Shown one piece after another: positions 1 through 7,122 of a DNA stretch of 64,000 bases. Source of the DNA: UBA6224 sp963800205 (GTDB lineage Bacteria > Patescibacteriota > Saccharimonadia > Saccharimonadales > UBA4665). Location: NCBI GenBank assembly GCA_963800205.1, contig CAWCZQ010000005.1, positions 248,001-312,000 on the forward strand. Reading direction: 5' to 3'. Under the pieces are notes generated by a model. It was not told the DNA's origin. It did no database searches and worked only from the letters and a program-made list of their open reading frames with translations. Position 1 is the first letter of the stretch, and every line of letters begins with the position of its first letter. Both the position numbers and the translations under genes were made by a program.

Positions 1-281
1 ATTAGAGCATCCGTGGCTTGCTGACTGACAAGGGGTGCAGGGTATGCACCAGCATTAATAAGTTGTGATAATTTTGTGTCTCGCTCAATTTTGATGTCGT
101 GCTGCGGCTTAATATCCTGCAAAGGCTCAGTACCTGTCATCTTAAGCAAACCCTGCGTCTTAATGCCTGACATCTCTGCCCACAATAGGTATTCGGCTAT
201 GCGTTCTGATTCTTTAGAAGTAAAGTTCTTTGCAAGTGTTTCTACCACTTTATGCCGAAGCACATCAATTGATATCTTCAT
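1..281 (-). CDS. Malate/L-lactate dehydrogenase (Ldh2) family, N-terminal part
   Basis: This reverse-strand gene runs off the left edge, so only about 93 N-terminal residues are visible. They resemble the start of the Ldh_2 family of NAD(P)-dependent 2-hydroxyacid dehydrogenases: an N-terminal helix, then a segment reading EMSGIKTQGLLKM, which corresponds to the family's 'AdlrGvdSHG' stretch. The usual SHG is TQG here, so the catalytic-site region may differ. The ATG at 279-281 lies 6 nt after a TATAAT box (288-293), which suggests a leaderless transcript. No ribosome binding site is visible. The family call rests on a short fragment and is moderate. Confidence 0.5.
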   Translation of the reverse strand, partial: MKISIDVLRHKVVETLAKNFTSKESERIAEYLLWAEMSGIKTQGLLKMTGTEPLQDIKPQHDIKIERDTKLSQLINAGAYPAPLVSQQATDAL

Positions 282-307
282 AGACTGATTATATCAGAGC
301 TCAATAT

Positions 308-657
308 ACAAAAATACGCCCAGAGGCGTATTTGACAAATGCACTAAATTGGTGCGGGTCAGGGGACTTCTACTCACCTTCGGCGAGCCCGTCGCCACAT
401 CTATACGAACAAGTTCGTAAGAGTGTTCTCCCTTGCGAACTACCACCGGCAGTTCTCACCCTGGCCTCTTTTGGCAGGAGCGAGAATCTCATCAGGGGAC
501 TCTCCTTGCCGCCGAGCGCAAATTGCGCTGGCCATGGCAACCCTGCTCTCTTGGTCGCAGGGCAAGGTTCGGGGAGTGCCACTGGCACTCCCGTTAGAGT
601 CCCTAATCTCATAGCAATGAAAAAGCCGAGCACATGGCTCGACTCTTTCATTGGTGC
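308..657 (-). repeat. Left copy of the tRNA-Gly-tailed repeat block
   Basis: Read on the minus strand, this block ends at 350-368 in the last 18 or so bases of tRNA-Gly including CCA. A terminator-like hairpin follows (308-332, stem AAATACGCC/GGCGTATTT). The rest matches 2166-2521 closely, including a perfect GGGAGTGCC/GGCACTCCC palindrome and a hairpin near 400-420. It lacks the central terminator plus tail found in the right-hand copy (about 2259-2351). Its right end (652-657) is a truncated tail. Together with the right copy it boxes the gene at 760-2094. The reading frames inside it are not genes. Confidence 0.85.
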
Positions 658-722
658 AGCACAATTCACGAAAGTATAACAATACTTCAGGGCTATGCAA
701 AACCTATTTACAGAGGTGAGTA

Positions 723-751
723 TTGACTTTACAAAGCATTAGTGGTATAAT
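723..751 (+). promoter_or_regulatory. Sigma70-type promoter of the 444-aa accessory gene
   Basis: TTGACT at 723-728, a 17-nt spacer, and TATAAT at 746-751. The start codon begins 9 nt after the -10 box, so transcription should start at or next to the ATG and give a leaderless mRNA. No ribosome binding site is seen. Confidence 0.8.
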
Positions 752-759
752 TAATTCAT

Positions 760-2094
760 ATGGCTCAACATTCTGATGCCGAAATCGTGGCAGCTGCGCG
801 CAGATATGACATCGAAGATAAAATTTTCAATGGCTCTGCCTCGCGCGAAGAAATGAAAGATTGGTATTTCTCGCTCGACCCGCTACGCGAAGACTACACC
901 GCTCGCTTAGGTAGCGCCGAAGACTTAGATGCCGCCGAACATACTATTGCCTATTCTCTTAGCCAAGCTGGACTTATGGGTACTGTGGGCCAGAAGCTGA
1001 TTGCTCCGCACCTGCCCGACCCCACGCAGCTACCAGCTATGGGGACAAATGATTTTTACCTGCCGGCAGTCGAAAGGGCAAACATGGTTGATTCGGAAAT
1101 TTTAAACGACATGATTATTGCTCAAGACTGCTTTTTTCGAGCCGGTAACTATTTTGCCGATGCCTTACGAGTTTCGGTACTCGTAAATGCTAGCAGTACA
1201 GAATTTTCGGGATCAATGGCTGAGATCAGTGAAAGCTACCATTCAAGTTCTACTACCGTGCATCAGACCCTCGCCGGATTATCGCTGGCACGCCTTTGGG
1301 TAATGGGCAACGGACACGCTAGCGCGGAAGAGTTAGGCCTAACAGACCAAATTTTTGAGACTTCCATTTATTCTTCAAAGCAGTTTGATAGCAATATCTT
1401 TTACCAATCTCAAATACATAGCGGTGACACTATAAAAGATCTTCACTATCGCCAATCACATCTCGAAAATGGTTTCAAAAACTTGGTGGAATCCATAGAA
1501 GACTATATCGTGAACCCTGCCCTTGCAGAAGGTCAGAAGGTAATCTCCGATTCAACACTAAAGGGACATCTACATGAGCTACTTTGGTTGCTCGACATGA
1601 ACTTTACGCTCCTGAATGATGGGCGTATTGCCGACTCGTTTGCCGTGGCAGCGCCGCTAGGCTATGACAATCCTCGCCGCATTGGTAAGCCAAAAGCAGA
1701 ACGGGCATATGACATTATTATCGTTACCCCGCAGGGCAATATCCCTACTCAGCTTAAGGCTGGAAACTATAGTGCTTCACGACACACATATGACGAAAGA
1801 ATTCTTGTAGCTATTGAGCAAAATTTCCAAGATGTGAACTTAAAACGTTTAACCTCACGTCTCAAAGATTATAGGGAGTGGATTGCAAGTGGCCTGAGCG
1901 ATGGACAAATCGCTGAGAAAATTCGCAAACGAGCCCTTAAGACCGTACAAGATGCGACCGATAAAATTGCAAACGATACGCATGAGCCTCAAGCGCCTAA
2001 GAATCCCGATACAGTAACATATATTGGCGCACGCAGCATTGATTTCCTTTCAGCTACGCATCCTATAGTAGATGTCTGGGAACACCGCCGTTAA
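760..2094 (+). CDS. Accessory protein of unknown function (possible nuclease fold)
   Basis: A 444-aa soluble protein I do not recognise. It has no signal peptide and no membrane segment. The first two thirds look mainly helical. Around residues 322-340 is a stretch with an Asp after hydrophobic residues (AYDIIIV) followed about 12 residues later by QLKAG. This spacing resembles the D...(E/Q)xK core of PD-(D/E)xK nucleases, and a Glu in an upstream helix (HELLWLLD) could complete it. That reading is an inference only. The C-terminal third is rich in Lys/Arg and may bind nucleic acid. The gene is on the opposite strand to its neighbours, has its own strong promoter and a two-way terminator, and lies between two copies of the tRNA-Gly-tailed repeat. 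This position is typical of cargo in an island at a tRNA 3' end. Confidence 0.7.
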   Translation: MAQHSDAEIVAAARRYDIEDKIFNGSASREEMKDWYFSLDPLREDYTARLGSAEDLDAAEHTIAYSLSQAGLMGTVGQKLIAPHLPDPTQLPAMGTNDFYLPAVERANMVDSEILNDMIIAQDCFFRAGNYFADALRVSVLVNASSTEFSGSMAEISESYHSSSTTVHQTLAGLSLARLWVMGNGHASAEELGLTDQIFETSIYSSKQFDSNIFYQSQIHSGDTIKDLHYRQSHLENGFKNLVESIEDYIVNPALAEGQKVISDSTLKGHLHELLWLLDMNFTLLNDGRIADSFAVAAPLGYDNPRRIGKPKAERAYDIIIVTPQGNIPTQLKAGNYSASRHTYDERILVAIEQNFQDVNLKRLTSRLKDYREWIASGLSDGQIAEKIRKRALKTVQDATDKIANDTHEPQAPKNPDTVTYIGARSIDFLSATHPIVDVWEHRR

Positions 2095-2130
2095 CTCGGC
2101 CACCGGACTGAACCACAACAGCCCAGGACC

Positions 2131-2166
2131 AAAATAAAAACCAGTCTTACGACTGGTCCTTATTTT
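2131..2166. terminator. Bidirectional terminator
   Basis: The stem ACCAGTC (2140-2146) pairs with GACTGGT (2151-2157). It is flanked by an A-rich tract on the left and TTATTTT on the right, so it can stop transcription from both strands. On the plus strand it ends the accessory gene. On the minus strand it follows a tRNA-Gly tail copy. Confidence 0.75.
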
Positions 2167-2520
2167 GGTGCGGGTCAGGGGACTTCTACTCACCTTCGGC
2201 GAGCCCGTCGCCACATCTTTGCGTACAAGTTCGCAAGAGTGGTCTCCCTTGCAAACTGCCACCGGCAGTTCTCACCCTGGCCTTTAGGCAGCGGCGAGAG
2301 TCTCTGGGCCAAAACCACGAAAAAACCCGACACTTTGGTCGGGCATTTTCGTGGTGCGGGTCAGGGGACTCTCCTTGCCGCCGAGCGCAAATTGCGCTGG
2401 CCATGGCAACCCTGCTCTCTTGGTCGCAGGGCAAGGTTCGGGGAGTGCCACTGGCACTCCCGTTAGAGTCCCTAATCTCATAGCAATGAAAAAGCCGAGC
2501 ACATGGCTCGACTTTTTCAT
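2166..2520 (-). repeat. tRNA-Gly-tailed repeat array, two units
   Basis: Read from tRNA-Gly outward on the minus strand, this is two structured units. Each ends in the tRNA-Gly T-arm/acceptor 3' end plus CCA: tails begin at 2352 and 2166, with the gene's own tail at 2521. Each tail is followed by a different terminator-like hairpin (near 2485-2520, 2316-2351 and 2131-2165). The unit next to the tRNA begins with AGGGACTCT, which can pair with the AGAGTCCCC of a tail, and it carries the palindrome GGGAGTGCC/GGCACTCCC. Most of the array is repeated at 350-657. The unit spacings are 169 and 186 nt. Confidence 0.85.
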
Positions 2521-2597
2521 TGGTGCGGGTCAGGGGACTCTAACCCCTGGCCTCGTCCTTGGCAAGGACGCGCTCTAAACAACTGAGCTAGACCCGC
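2521..2597 (-). tRNA. tRNA-Gly (GCC)
   Basis: A full cloverleaf can be drawn: the acceptor stem GCGGGTC/GACCCGC, a TAGCTCAG D-arm start, an anticodon loop TTGCCAA giving GCC, a T-loop GGTTAGAGT, and an encoded CCA at 2521-2523. The gene is directly followed (minus strand) by a terminator and then by the tail-ended repeats. Confidence 0.95.
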
Positions 2598-2764
2598 GTA
2601 TTTCCAGAAGCTTGTATTTATACTCGCCCCTGTTTTGAGTACTGAAAAATTGTACCAAACTTCTATGAAAAAACAAAGGCTCAACTGAGTAGGATGGGAG
2701 CGATTAACGACTTATTCAAGTATGGAACAACACAGGGGAAAAAATTTGCCGCGCCTATATTAAT

Positions 2765-3184
2765 CTAGTGGCTGTTTAGCAATCTTTTTTGATTATGGAT
2801 AATGTAATCACGCAGATGCGGAACAAAATCTAAGTCATTTAACTGTTTGACGGTGAAAAAACCATACTTCTGACCTTCTGAGCCAAATCGGATAGATTCG
2901 ACATCGTGGTCGCTGAGCTTGCCAAATACACGGCCCATTATTTTGTCGGGGAATATTTCGCTGGGAACAACATCTAAGATGGAGAGTTTAACATTATCTA
3001 ACCCAAACTCTTCTTGTAGCTCGCGGTAGGCACATTGCAGTAGATCTTCGCCTTGCTCGATGCCGCCACCTGGCAAGTCCCATTTGTTCGGAAAAGGTAT
3101 GTCTGGTTTGTCATCACGCAAAAATGCCAATATTTTGTTCGCATGAACTAAAATTATCTTGCTGCCGGAGATACTTTCTGTCAT
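2765..3184 (-). CDS. Nudix (MutT-family) hydrolase
   Basis: A protein of about 139 aa with a complete Nudix box: a Gly, five residues, a Glu, then REL-QEE-FGL, near residues 45-68 (GGGIEQGEDLL...RELQEEFGL). The Glu pair would bind the metal that cleaves nucleoside diphosphate-linked substrates. The substrate cannot be told from the sequence; clean-up of oxidised nucleotides is one option. A GTG six codons upstream is in frame, but TATACT at 3191-3196 lies exactly 6 nt before the ATG at 3184, so I chose that leaderless start. The gene is a single transcription unit upstream of tRNA-Gly on the same strand. Confidence 0.88.
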   Translation of the reverse strand: MTESISGSKIILVHANKILAFLRDDKPDIPFPNKWDLPGGGIEQGEDLLQCAYRELQEEFGLDNVKLSILDVVPSEIFPDKIMGRVFGKLSDHDVESIRFGSEGQKYGFFTVKQLNDLDFVPHLRDYIIHNQKRLLNSH

Positions 3185-3395
3185 GTAGGCAGTATACGCC
3201 ACCGCTCAGTTTGATAAATTTTTACGAAAAAATAGTCTCTTTCACTCATGTCACATTATCGCCGCGGTTAGCAGGGGTTAAAAAGGCTATACAAGCTATC
3301 CACGGGCCATATCCAAGCTGCGTTAGCTTGACATATATTCTGGATGCGGTAAGGTAGTTTGGTGCCTTTGAGAGGCCACAAGGAGGTAAAAACAA

Positions 3396-3518
3396 GTGGA
3401 AGCTATACTAAGCTTGTTTAAGCGCGACAAACGCGTGACTCCAGAGTTCCTACATGAAGAAGTACAAGACCAAGAACTCTGGGTAAAGCTACTTAAAGAG
3501 AAAAAACCAGCCAAGTAG
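3396..3518 (+). CDS. Small 40-aa protein, unknown
   Basis: A short open frame that starts with GTG at 3396, eight nt after an unusually strong ribosome binding site (AAGGAGGT, 3380-3387), and ends at a TAG seven nt before a strong terminator. The peptide is charged and probably helical (a leucine-rich start, then EFLHEEVQDQELWVKLLKEKK), with no membrane segment. I do not recognise it. A strong binding site plus a terminator at the right places argue that it is a real gene. A TTGACA hexamer lies upstream near 3328, but no clear -10 goes with it. Confidence 0.6.
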   Translation: MEAILSLFKRDKRVTPEFLHEEVQDQELWVKLLKEKKPAK

Positions 3519-3525
3519 CGGCAAC

Positions 3526-3558
3526 ACAGCGCAGGACAAAAATCCTGCGCTGTTTTTA
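3526..3558. terminator. Strong terminator after the 40-aa gene
   Basis: An 11-bp perfect stem (ACAGCGCAGGA at 3526-3536 with TCCTGCGCTGT at 3543-3553) is followed by TTTTAAT. On the minus strand it also lies just beyond the outermost tRNA-Phe tail copy, so it may serve both sides. Confidence 0.85.
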
Positions 3559-3810
3559 ATTATCGATTTTTGGGGGCTCCTCCCAGGCCTCGCTTCGCTC
3601 GCGCACTGCATCATGCTCGGTGCAAGCACCTGCGCGTGGCTCCTCCCAGACAGCGGCCTTCGGCCTTCTCCGCTGCGACGTGCTCGGAATGTAATTCCTG
3701 TGCGCGTCCTCGCTACGCCGAACTGGTGGTTCGCTTCGCTCTCGCATCCAGTTCGTGGCTGAGAGGGGACGACAAGAAAAATACCCCAAGCAATGCTGGG
3801 GTATTTTTCT
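3559..3810 (-). repeat. tRNA-Phe-tailed repeat array
   Basis: Copies of the tRNA-Phe 3' end (reading CTGGGAGGAGCCA on the minus strand) occur near 3637-3650 and, in a diverged form, near 3571-3586, besides the gene's own end at 3811. The longer unit (3638-3810) begins after the tRNA with a strong terminator (stem around 3781-3805). It then has CCCCTCTCAG, which can pair with the tail, and then the conserved hairpin core at 3663-3719. A shorter unit (3571-3637) holds a second core copy at 3612-3636. Reading frames called here are artefacts of the repeat. Confidence 0.8.
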
Positions 3811-3886
3811 TGGTGGCTCCTCCCAGACTCGAACTGGGGACACAAGGCTCTTCAGGCCTCTGCTCTACCAACTGAGCTAAAGAGCC
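3811..3886 (-). tRNA. tRNA-Phe (GAA)
   Basis: Acceptor stem GGCTCTT/AGGAGCC with one G-U pair, a standard D-arm, an anticodon loop CTGAAGA giving GAA, a T-loop GTTCGAG and an encoded CCA (3811-3813). A terminator follows directly on the minus strand. Only 134 nt separate its 5' end from a second copy of its own 5' half (4021-4055). Confidence 0.95.
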
Positions 3887-4020
3887 ACGAATATCGTGGT
3901 GAATCATGGTGAACGGTTTGTTAAATACTGGATGTCTGCCCTTCATCGCCTCCGGCTCTAACGCGAAATGATTTGAATTATATCATTTCGCTACTTGGTC
4001 AAGCATTCGCTTGACTGGCA

Positions 4021-4055
4021 TCAGGCCTCTGCTCTACCAACTGAGCTAAAGAGCC
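4021..4055 (-). pseudogene. Duplicated 5' half of tRNA-Phe
   Basis: These 35 nt are identical to tRNA-Phe positions 1 to about 35 (3852-3886), from the 5' end into the anticodon loop, on the same strand. The match breaks inside the anticodon loop, and what follows is unrelated and includes a palindrome near 3967-3995. It is therefore a half gene without anticodon 3' arm, T-arm or acceptor 3' strand. It is joined at its 5' side to the same 120-nt element that precedes tRNA-Val. Confidence 0.9.
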
Positions 4056-4180
4056 TCGTCCTTCCGTACGCTCCCTGTCTCGTTTTGCTTGCCGCAAAAG
4101 CTTCAACTAGGCACTACGGTCGTCCTCTCAAAATTACATTCAGTCGCTCTGCTCCTTGGATTGTAATTTTGTAATAGAAC
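4056..4180 (-). repeat. tRNA 5'-flanking element, copy 1
   Basis: About 125 nt lying directly 5' of the tRNA-Phe half gene. It matches the sequence directly 5' of tRNA-Val (15615-15742) along its whole length, with scattered changes. Shared blocks on the minus strand include CAATCCAAGGAGC, GCGACTGAATG, GAAGCTTTT and AGCGTACGGAA, ending in GACGAG at the tRNA start. The distal part folds into a long stem (AAAATTACA/TGTAATTTT). It has no open frame and no clear promoter. Function unknown. Confidence 0.75.
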
Positions 4181-4271
4181 AAGACTAAGACCTAGTTATT
4201 CTACCGGTAAAGGGCTCATTTTTCAATATCGTGGCTGGGTGGTATAAAATGAACGCATAAGGAAGACCTGT

Positions 4272-5675
4272 ATGAGCAGCTCGTCAGAATCTCTGCCACG
4301 GATCATAGGCACCGAGACAGAATACAATCCAGTGATTAAGCGCTATGACACTGAAAAACCAGATCTGTTATCGAAGGATGATTTTATTTCGGTGCCTGAC
4401 AACGTTGATATACACAAACAGTTCACGACAAATGGAGCGCGGTTTTACGTAGATTTTCATGAACTACCAGAGTATGCAACACCCGAATGTGGGACCATCG
4501 CAGAGGCTGTACATGCCGAAATTGCCGGCGAAAAATTTATGCTCCATGCGCTCAGAAAGTACGTGATAGAGCGGCCACTTATCGAAAAGGCCAGTTTACA
4601 TAAGCGGGTCGCAACAGACTTTTTTTATACCGACCCGGCTAATGGTCTGAATGACAAAAAGCATATAGTGTCCTGGGGTTACCACGAAAACTACCTAATA
4701 GAGCGTACGGACTTTTTTAATACCCACACGCGCAACTTCGTCATGGCACATCTGGCGAGCCGAGCACTGCTGGTCGGTGCTGGCTATTGGCGTCCGAACA
4801 AAGAAGATCCGCTCCGTATGCTGCCGGCACAAAAACTACTCGACATTGAAGAAGAAACCTCCGCCTCTACAACGACACGCAAACCACTATTGAATCTACG
4901 AGACGAAGAACACACAGGCGCAGTGGATTTGGCACGTCTGCACATTACATCTGGCGATGCCAATATATCGCCATGGTCAACCTGGCTTAAACTCGGTAGC
5001 ACTAGTCTTGTTTTGCGTCTGGTAGAAACCGGAACACACCATGTTTCGGTAGATCATTTGCCAATGAACATGTTAGGTACGGCCATGCAGGTAGCACACA
5101 AAGGCAACGAAGCACTCATTACGCTACGCAACAACAAACATGTTCATCCGATAGACATCCATGAAGAACTTGCCGAGGCTTGTCGCCTGATGTCCGAAGA
5201 AGTAAATGTTCCCAAAGAGGAACTGATAGTTCTTGAAGAATGGGGACGGGCGATAGATGATTTCAGGAGAGACCCAACACTTCTTCAGGATCGCACCGAA
5301 TGGATAGCGCGGCGGCAATGGCTCAACCAAGCCCATGACAAACTCCGCAATAAAGATAACCTACTTTCTAAACTAGCGACTGCCGACAAAATGTGGGACA
5401 ACATGCCCATGGAAGATGCCGACAATAAAAAACTCGGTATAGGCTTTAGGAAGCGTGATGCCATGGCTTTTCCGGGATATGACCCGACAGAAGCCGAATG
5501 GCTCGTAGATCACCCGCCCTCACATACACGCGCGGCGGAACGCAGTAGTCTGATCCGTGCAATGATACACAATCAGCTCACCTACGACACCAACGCCCGC
5601 TGTGACTGGGAAGTAGTCAGTGGCATTAAGCTCGATGATCCCCGCGGCAATAATTTTAGAGAGATGGCCTCATAG
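4272..5675 (+). CDS. PafA/Dop-family enzyme (Pup ligase or Pup deamidase/depupylase)
   Basis: A 467-aa member of the glutamine-synthetase-like PafA/Dop family, which attaches Pup to lysines (PafA) or deamidates and removes Pup (Dop). Visible signatures are the N-terminal GTETEY metal-binding strand, NGARFYVDF...PEYATPEC with the catalytic Asp and the Cys-containing loop, HENYL, the RDEEH segment, and RLHITSGDANIS...WLKLGSTSLVL. The length suits the family (about 450-500 aa). GTETEY and WLKLGSTSLVL look closer to Dop, but the N-terminal region is shorter than in actinobacterial Dop, so I do not decide between the two. A matching Pup ending in GGQ is encoded at 21933-22130, and GGQ needs deamidation by Dop before ligation. 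TATAAA near 4242 and AAGGAAG before the ATG give an ordinary promoter and binding site. The gene stands alone, convergent with the slipin gene. Confidence 0.88.
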   Translation: MSSSSESLPRIIGTETEYNPVIKRYDTEKPDLLSKDDFISVPDNVDIHKQFTTNGARFYVDFHELPEYATPECGTIAEAVHAEIAGEKFMLHALRKYVIERPLIEKASLHKRVATDFFYTDPANGLNDKKHIVSWGYHENYLIERTDFFNTHTRNFVMAHLASRALLVGAGYWRPNKEDPLRMLPAQKLLDIEEETSASTTTRKPLLNLRDEEHTGAVDLARLHITSGDANISPWSTWLKLGSTSLVLRLVETGTHHVSVDHLPMNMLGTAMQVAHKGNEALITLRNNKHVHPIDIHEELAEACRLMSEEVNVPKEELIVLEEWGRAIDDFRRDPTLLQDRTEWIARRQWLNQAHDKLRNKDNLLSKLATADKMWDNMPMEDADNKKLGIGFRKRDAMAFPGYDPTEAEWLVDHPPSHTRAAERSSLIRAMIHNQLTYDTNARCDWEVVSGIKLDDPRGNNFREMAS

Positions 5676-5714
5676 CAGCTTGGCGGTGTCATCGTAAGTT
5701 TTAAACTAGTAAGC

Positions 5715-6470
5715 TTAGCGTTCTTTGGCGACGAATTCTTTGACACTTTTGACGGTGTCGAGGAACTGGCTCGGGAACACGATCGTGCTGTTCTTTTCGA
5801 CGGCAATTTCGTTGAGCACCTGCAAATTACGGAGTTGCAGGGCAATCGGGTGGGCAGCAATAACATCTGCCGCTTCACCAAGTTTTTGGGCGCTCAGCGC
5901 TTCACCTTCGGCGGCGATAATCTTGGCGCGCTTTTCGCGTTCGGCTTCGGCTTGTTTGGCCATGGCACGTTTCATGTCTTGTGGCAGCTCGATGTTTTGG
6001 AGTTTTACGTTCTCGACATCTATACCCCATTTGATGGTTTCGGAGTCGACGATTTCTTTAATCTGGACGCTCATTTTTTCGCGCTGGCTGAGTAGTTCAT
6101 CTAACTCGGCATTACCGGCTACGTCACGCAACGCGGCTTGCGCAAACTGGCTGGTGGCGTAGGTATAGTTAACGGTCTCCAGTACTGCTTTCTTGGCATC
6201 AACAACATGGAAATATACTACTGCCTCGACGCCGACCGTCACGTTATCGCGCGTGATGACCTCTTGCTTCGGGATATCGATAGGTGTAGAACGAATGTCG
6301 ACTTTGCGGATGGTTTGAAAAATAGGCACCACAATACGTAGCCCCGGCTCACGAATACCCGTAAATTTACCGAGTGTCAGTACCACGCCGCGCTCGTATT
6401 GGTTTACGACCTTAATGCCGCTAAGGACAAAGAGTGCTACAACAACTGCCAGAAAAATTACTAATCCCAT
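5715..6470 (-). CDS. Slipin/stomatin-type SPFH (band 7) membrane protein
   Basis: A 251-aa protein with one N-terminal membrane helix (about residues 2-20). A band 7 domain follows (QYERGVVLTLGKF, then ITRDNVTVGVEAVVYFHV), and then a long charged helix (KRAMAKQAEAEREKRAKIIAAEGE) typical of stomatins and slipins. Such proteins form ring-like oligomers that organise membranes and often regulate proteases. No NfeD-type partner is adjacent. AGGAGG lies 5 nt before the ATG, so the start is clear. It ends 40 nt from the convergent PafA/Dop gene, with no obvious terminator between. Confidence 0.92.
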   Translation of the reverse strand: MGLVIFLAVVVALFVLSGIKVVNQYERGVVLTLGKFTGIREPGLRIVVPIFQTIRKVDIRSTPIDIPKQEVITRDNVTVGVEAVVYFHVVDAKKAVLETVNYTYATSQFAQAALRDVAGNAELDELLSQREKMSVQIKEIVDSETIKWGIDVENVKLQNIELPQDMKRAMAKQAEAEREKRAKIIAAEGEALSAQKLGEAADVIAAHPIALQLRNLQVLNEIAVEKNSTIVFPSQFLDTVKSVKEFVAKER

Positions 6471-6530
6471 ATGACCTCCTATGTAAGTATTAAGCGATAC
6501 AGTAATTGTAGCACCGTAGATCTGAAAGTA

Positions 6531-6999
6531 GTGGAGATACAGGGACAGCGGCGTAGCCTTCTCCGCTGCGGCGTGCTCGAAGCAAGCTTCTGTGCGCGTC
6601 CTCGCTCCGCCAAACCCCCGCTACGCGGGACGGGTTTTCGTCCCTGTGCCAAACAAAAAGCCGGTCTTTAGACCGACTCTTTGTTTGGTGGAGATACAGG
6701 GACATCGGCGTAGCCTTCTCCGCTGCGGCGTGCTCGAAGCAAGCTTCTGTGCGCGTCCTCGCTCCGCCAAACCCCCGCTACGCGGGACGGGTTTTCGTCC
6801 CTGTGCCAAACAAAAAGCCGGTCTTTAGACCGACTCTTTGTTTGGTGGAGATACAGGGACATCGGCGTAGCCTTCTCCGCTGCGGCGTGCTCGAAGCAAG
6901 CTTCTGTGCGCGTCCTCGCTCCGCCAAACCCCCGCTACGCGGGACGGGTTTTCGTCCCTGTGCCAAACAAAAAGCCGGTCTTTAGACCGACTCTTTGTT
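6531..6999 (-). repeat. tRNA-Ala-tailed tandem array, three 157-bp units
   Basis: Three almost identical 157-bp units lie head to tail directly 3' of tRNA-Ala; boundaries recur at 6531, 6688, 6845 and 7002. On the minus strand each unit contains: a terminator (stem around GTCTAAAGAC), then ACAGGGAC, which can pair with the tRNA tail GTCCCTGT, then a GGGACG/CGTCCC hairpin, a CCCGC/GCGGG hairpin, the conserved core (6556-6611, 6713-6768, 6870-6925), and finally the tRNA-Ala 3' end GTCCCTGTATCTCCACCA. The near identity shows recent amplification. The overlapping reading frames on both strands are repeat artefacts. Confidence 0.95.
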
Positions 7000-7076
7000 T
7001 GGTGGAGATACAGGGACTCAAACCCTGGACCTCTGCCCTGCCAGGGCAGCGCTCTAATCAACTGAGCTATATCCCC
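7000..7076 (-). tRNA. tRNA-Ala (GGC)
   Basis: Acceptor stem GGGGATA/TATCTCC with one G-U pair, D-arm TAGCTCAG, an anticodon loop CTGGCAG giving GGC, a T-loop GTTTGAGT, and an encoded CCA at 7000-7002. Its 3' end is copied three times in the array that follows on the minus strand. Confidence 0.95.
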
Positions 7077-7122
7077 ATGATTACCAGGGTTATTTTACCA
7101 GAACGGCAACTATTCACAAAAA

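Noticed and set aside
332..700. Several overlapping open frames on both strands in the tRNA-Gly repeat
   Set aside because: They follow the repeat units, recur in the second copy, and have no binding site; they are shadows of structured repeats.
2694..2768. 24-aa plus-strand frame between tRNA-Gly and the Nudix gene
   Set aside because: No convincing promoter, and it overlaps the Nudix stop; the region must also hold the tRNA-Gly promoter.
3559..3810. Integron attC cassettes
   Set aside because: The units fold and stand in arrays, but the attC core-site consensus (RYYYAAC/GTTRRRY) was not found and no integrase gene is in the window.
6531..6999. CRISPR array
   Set aside because: Units are contiguous 157-bp tandem repeats without spacers, and no cas genes are present.
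6471..7061. Repeated 62-78-aa frames on both strands beside tRNA-Ala
   Set aside because: The same peptide recurs every 157 bp and runs into the tRNA; not genes.
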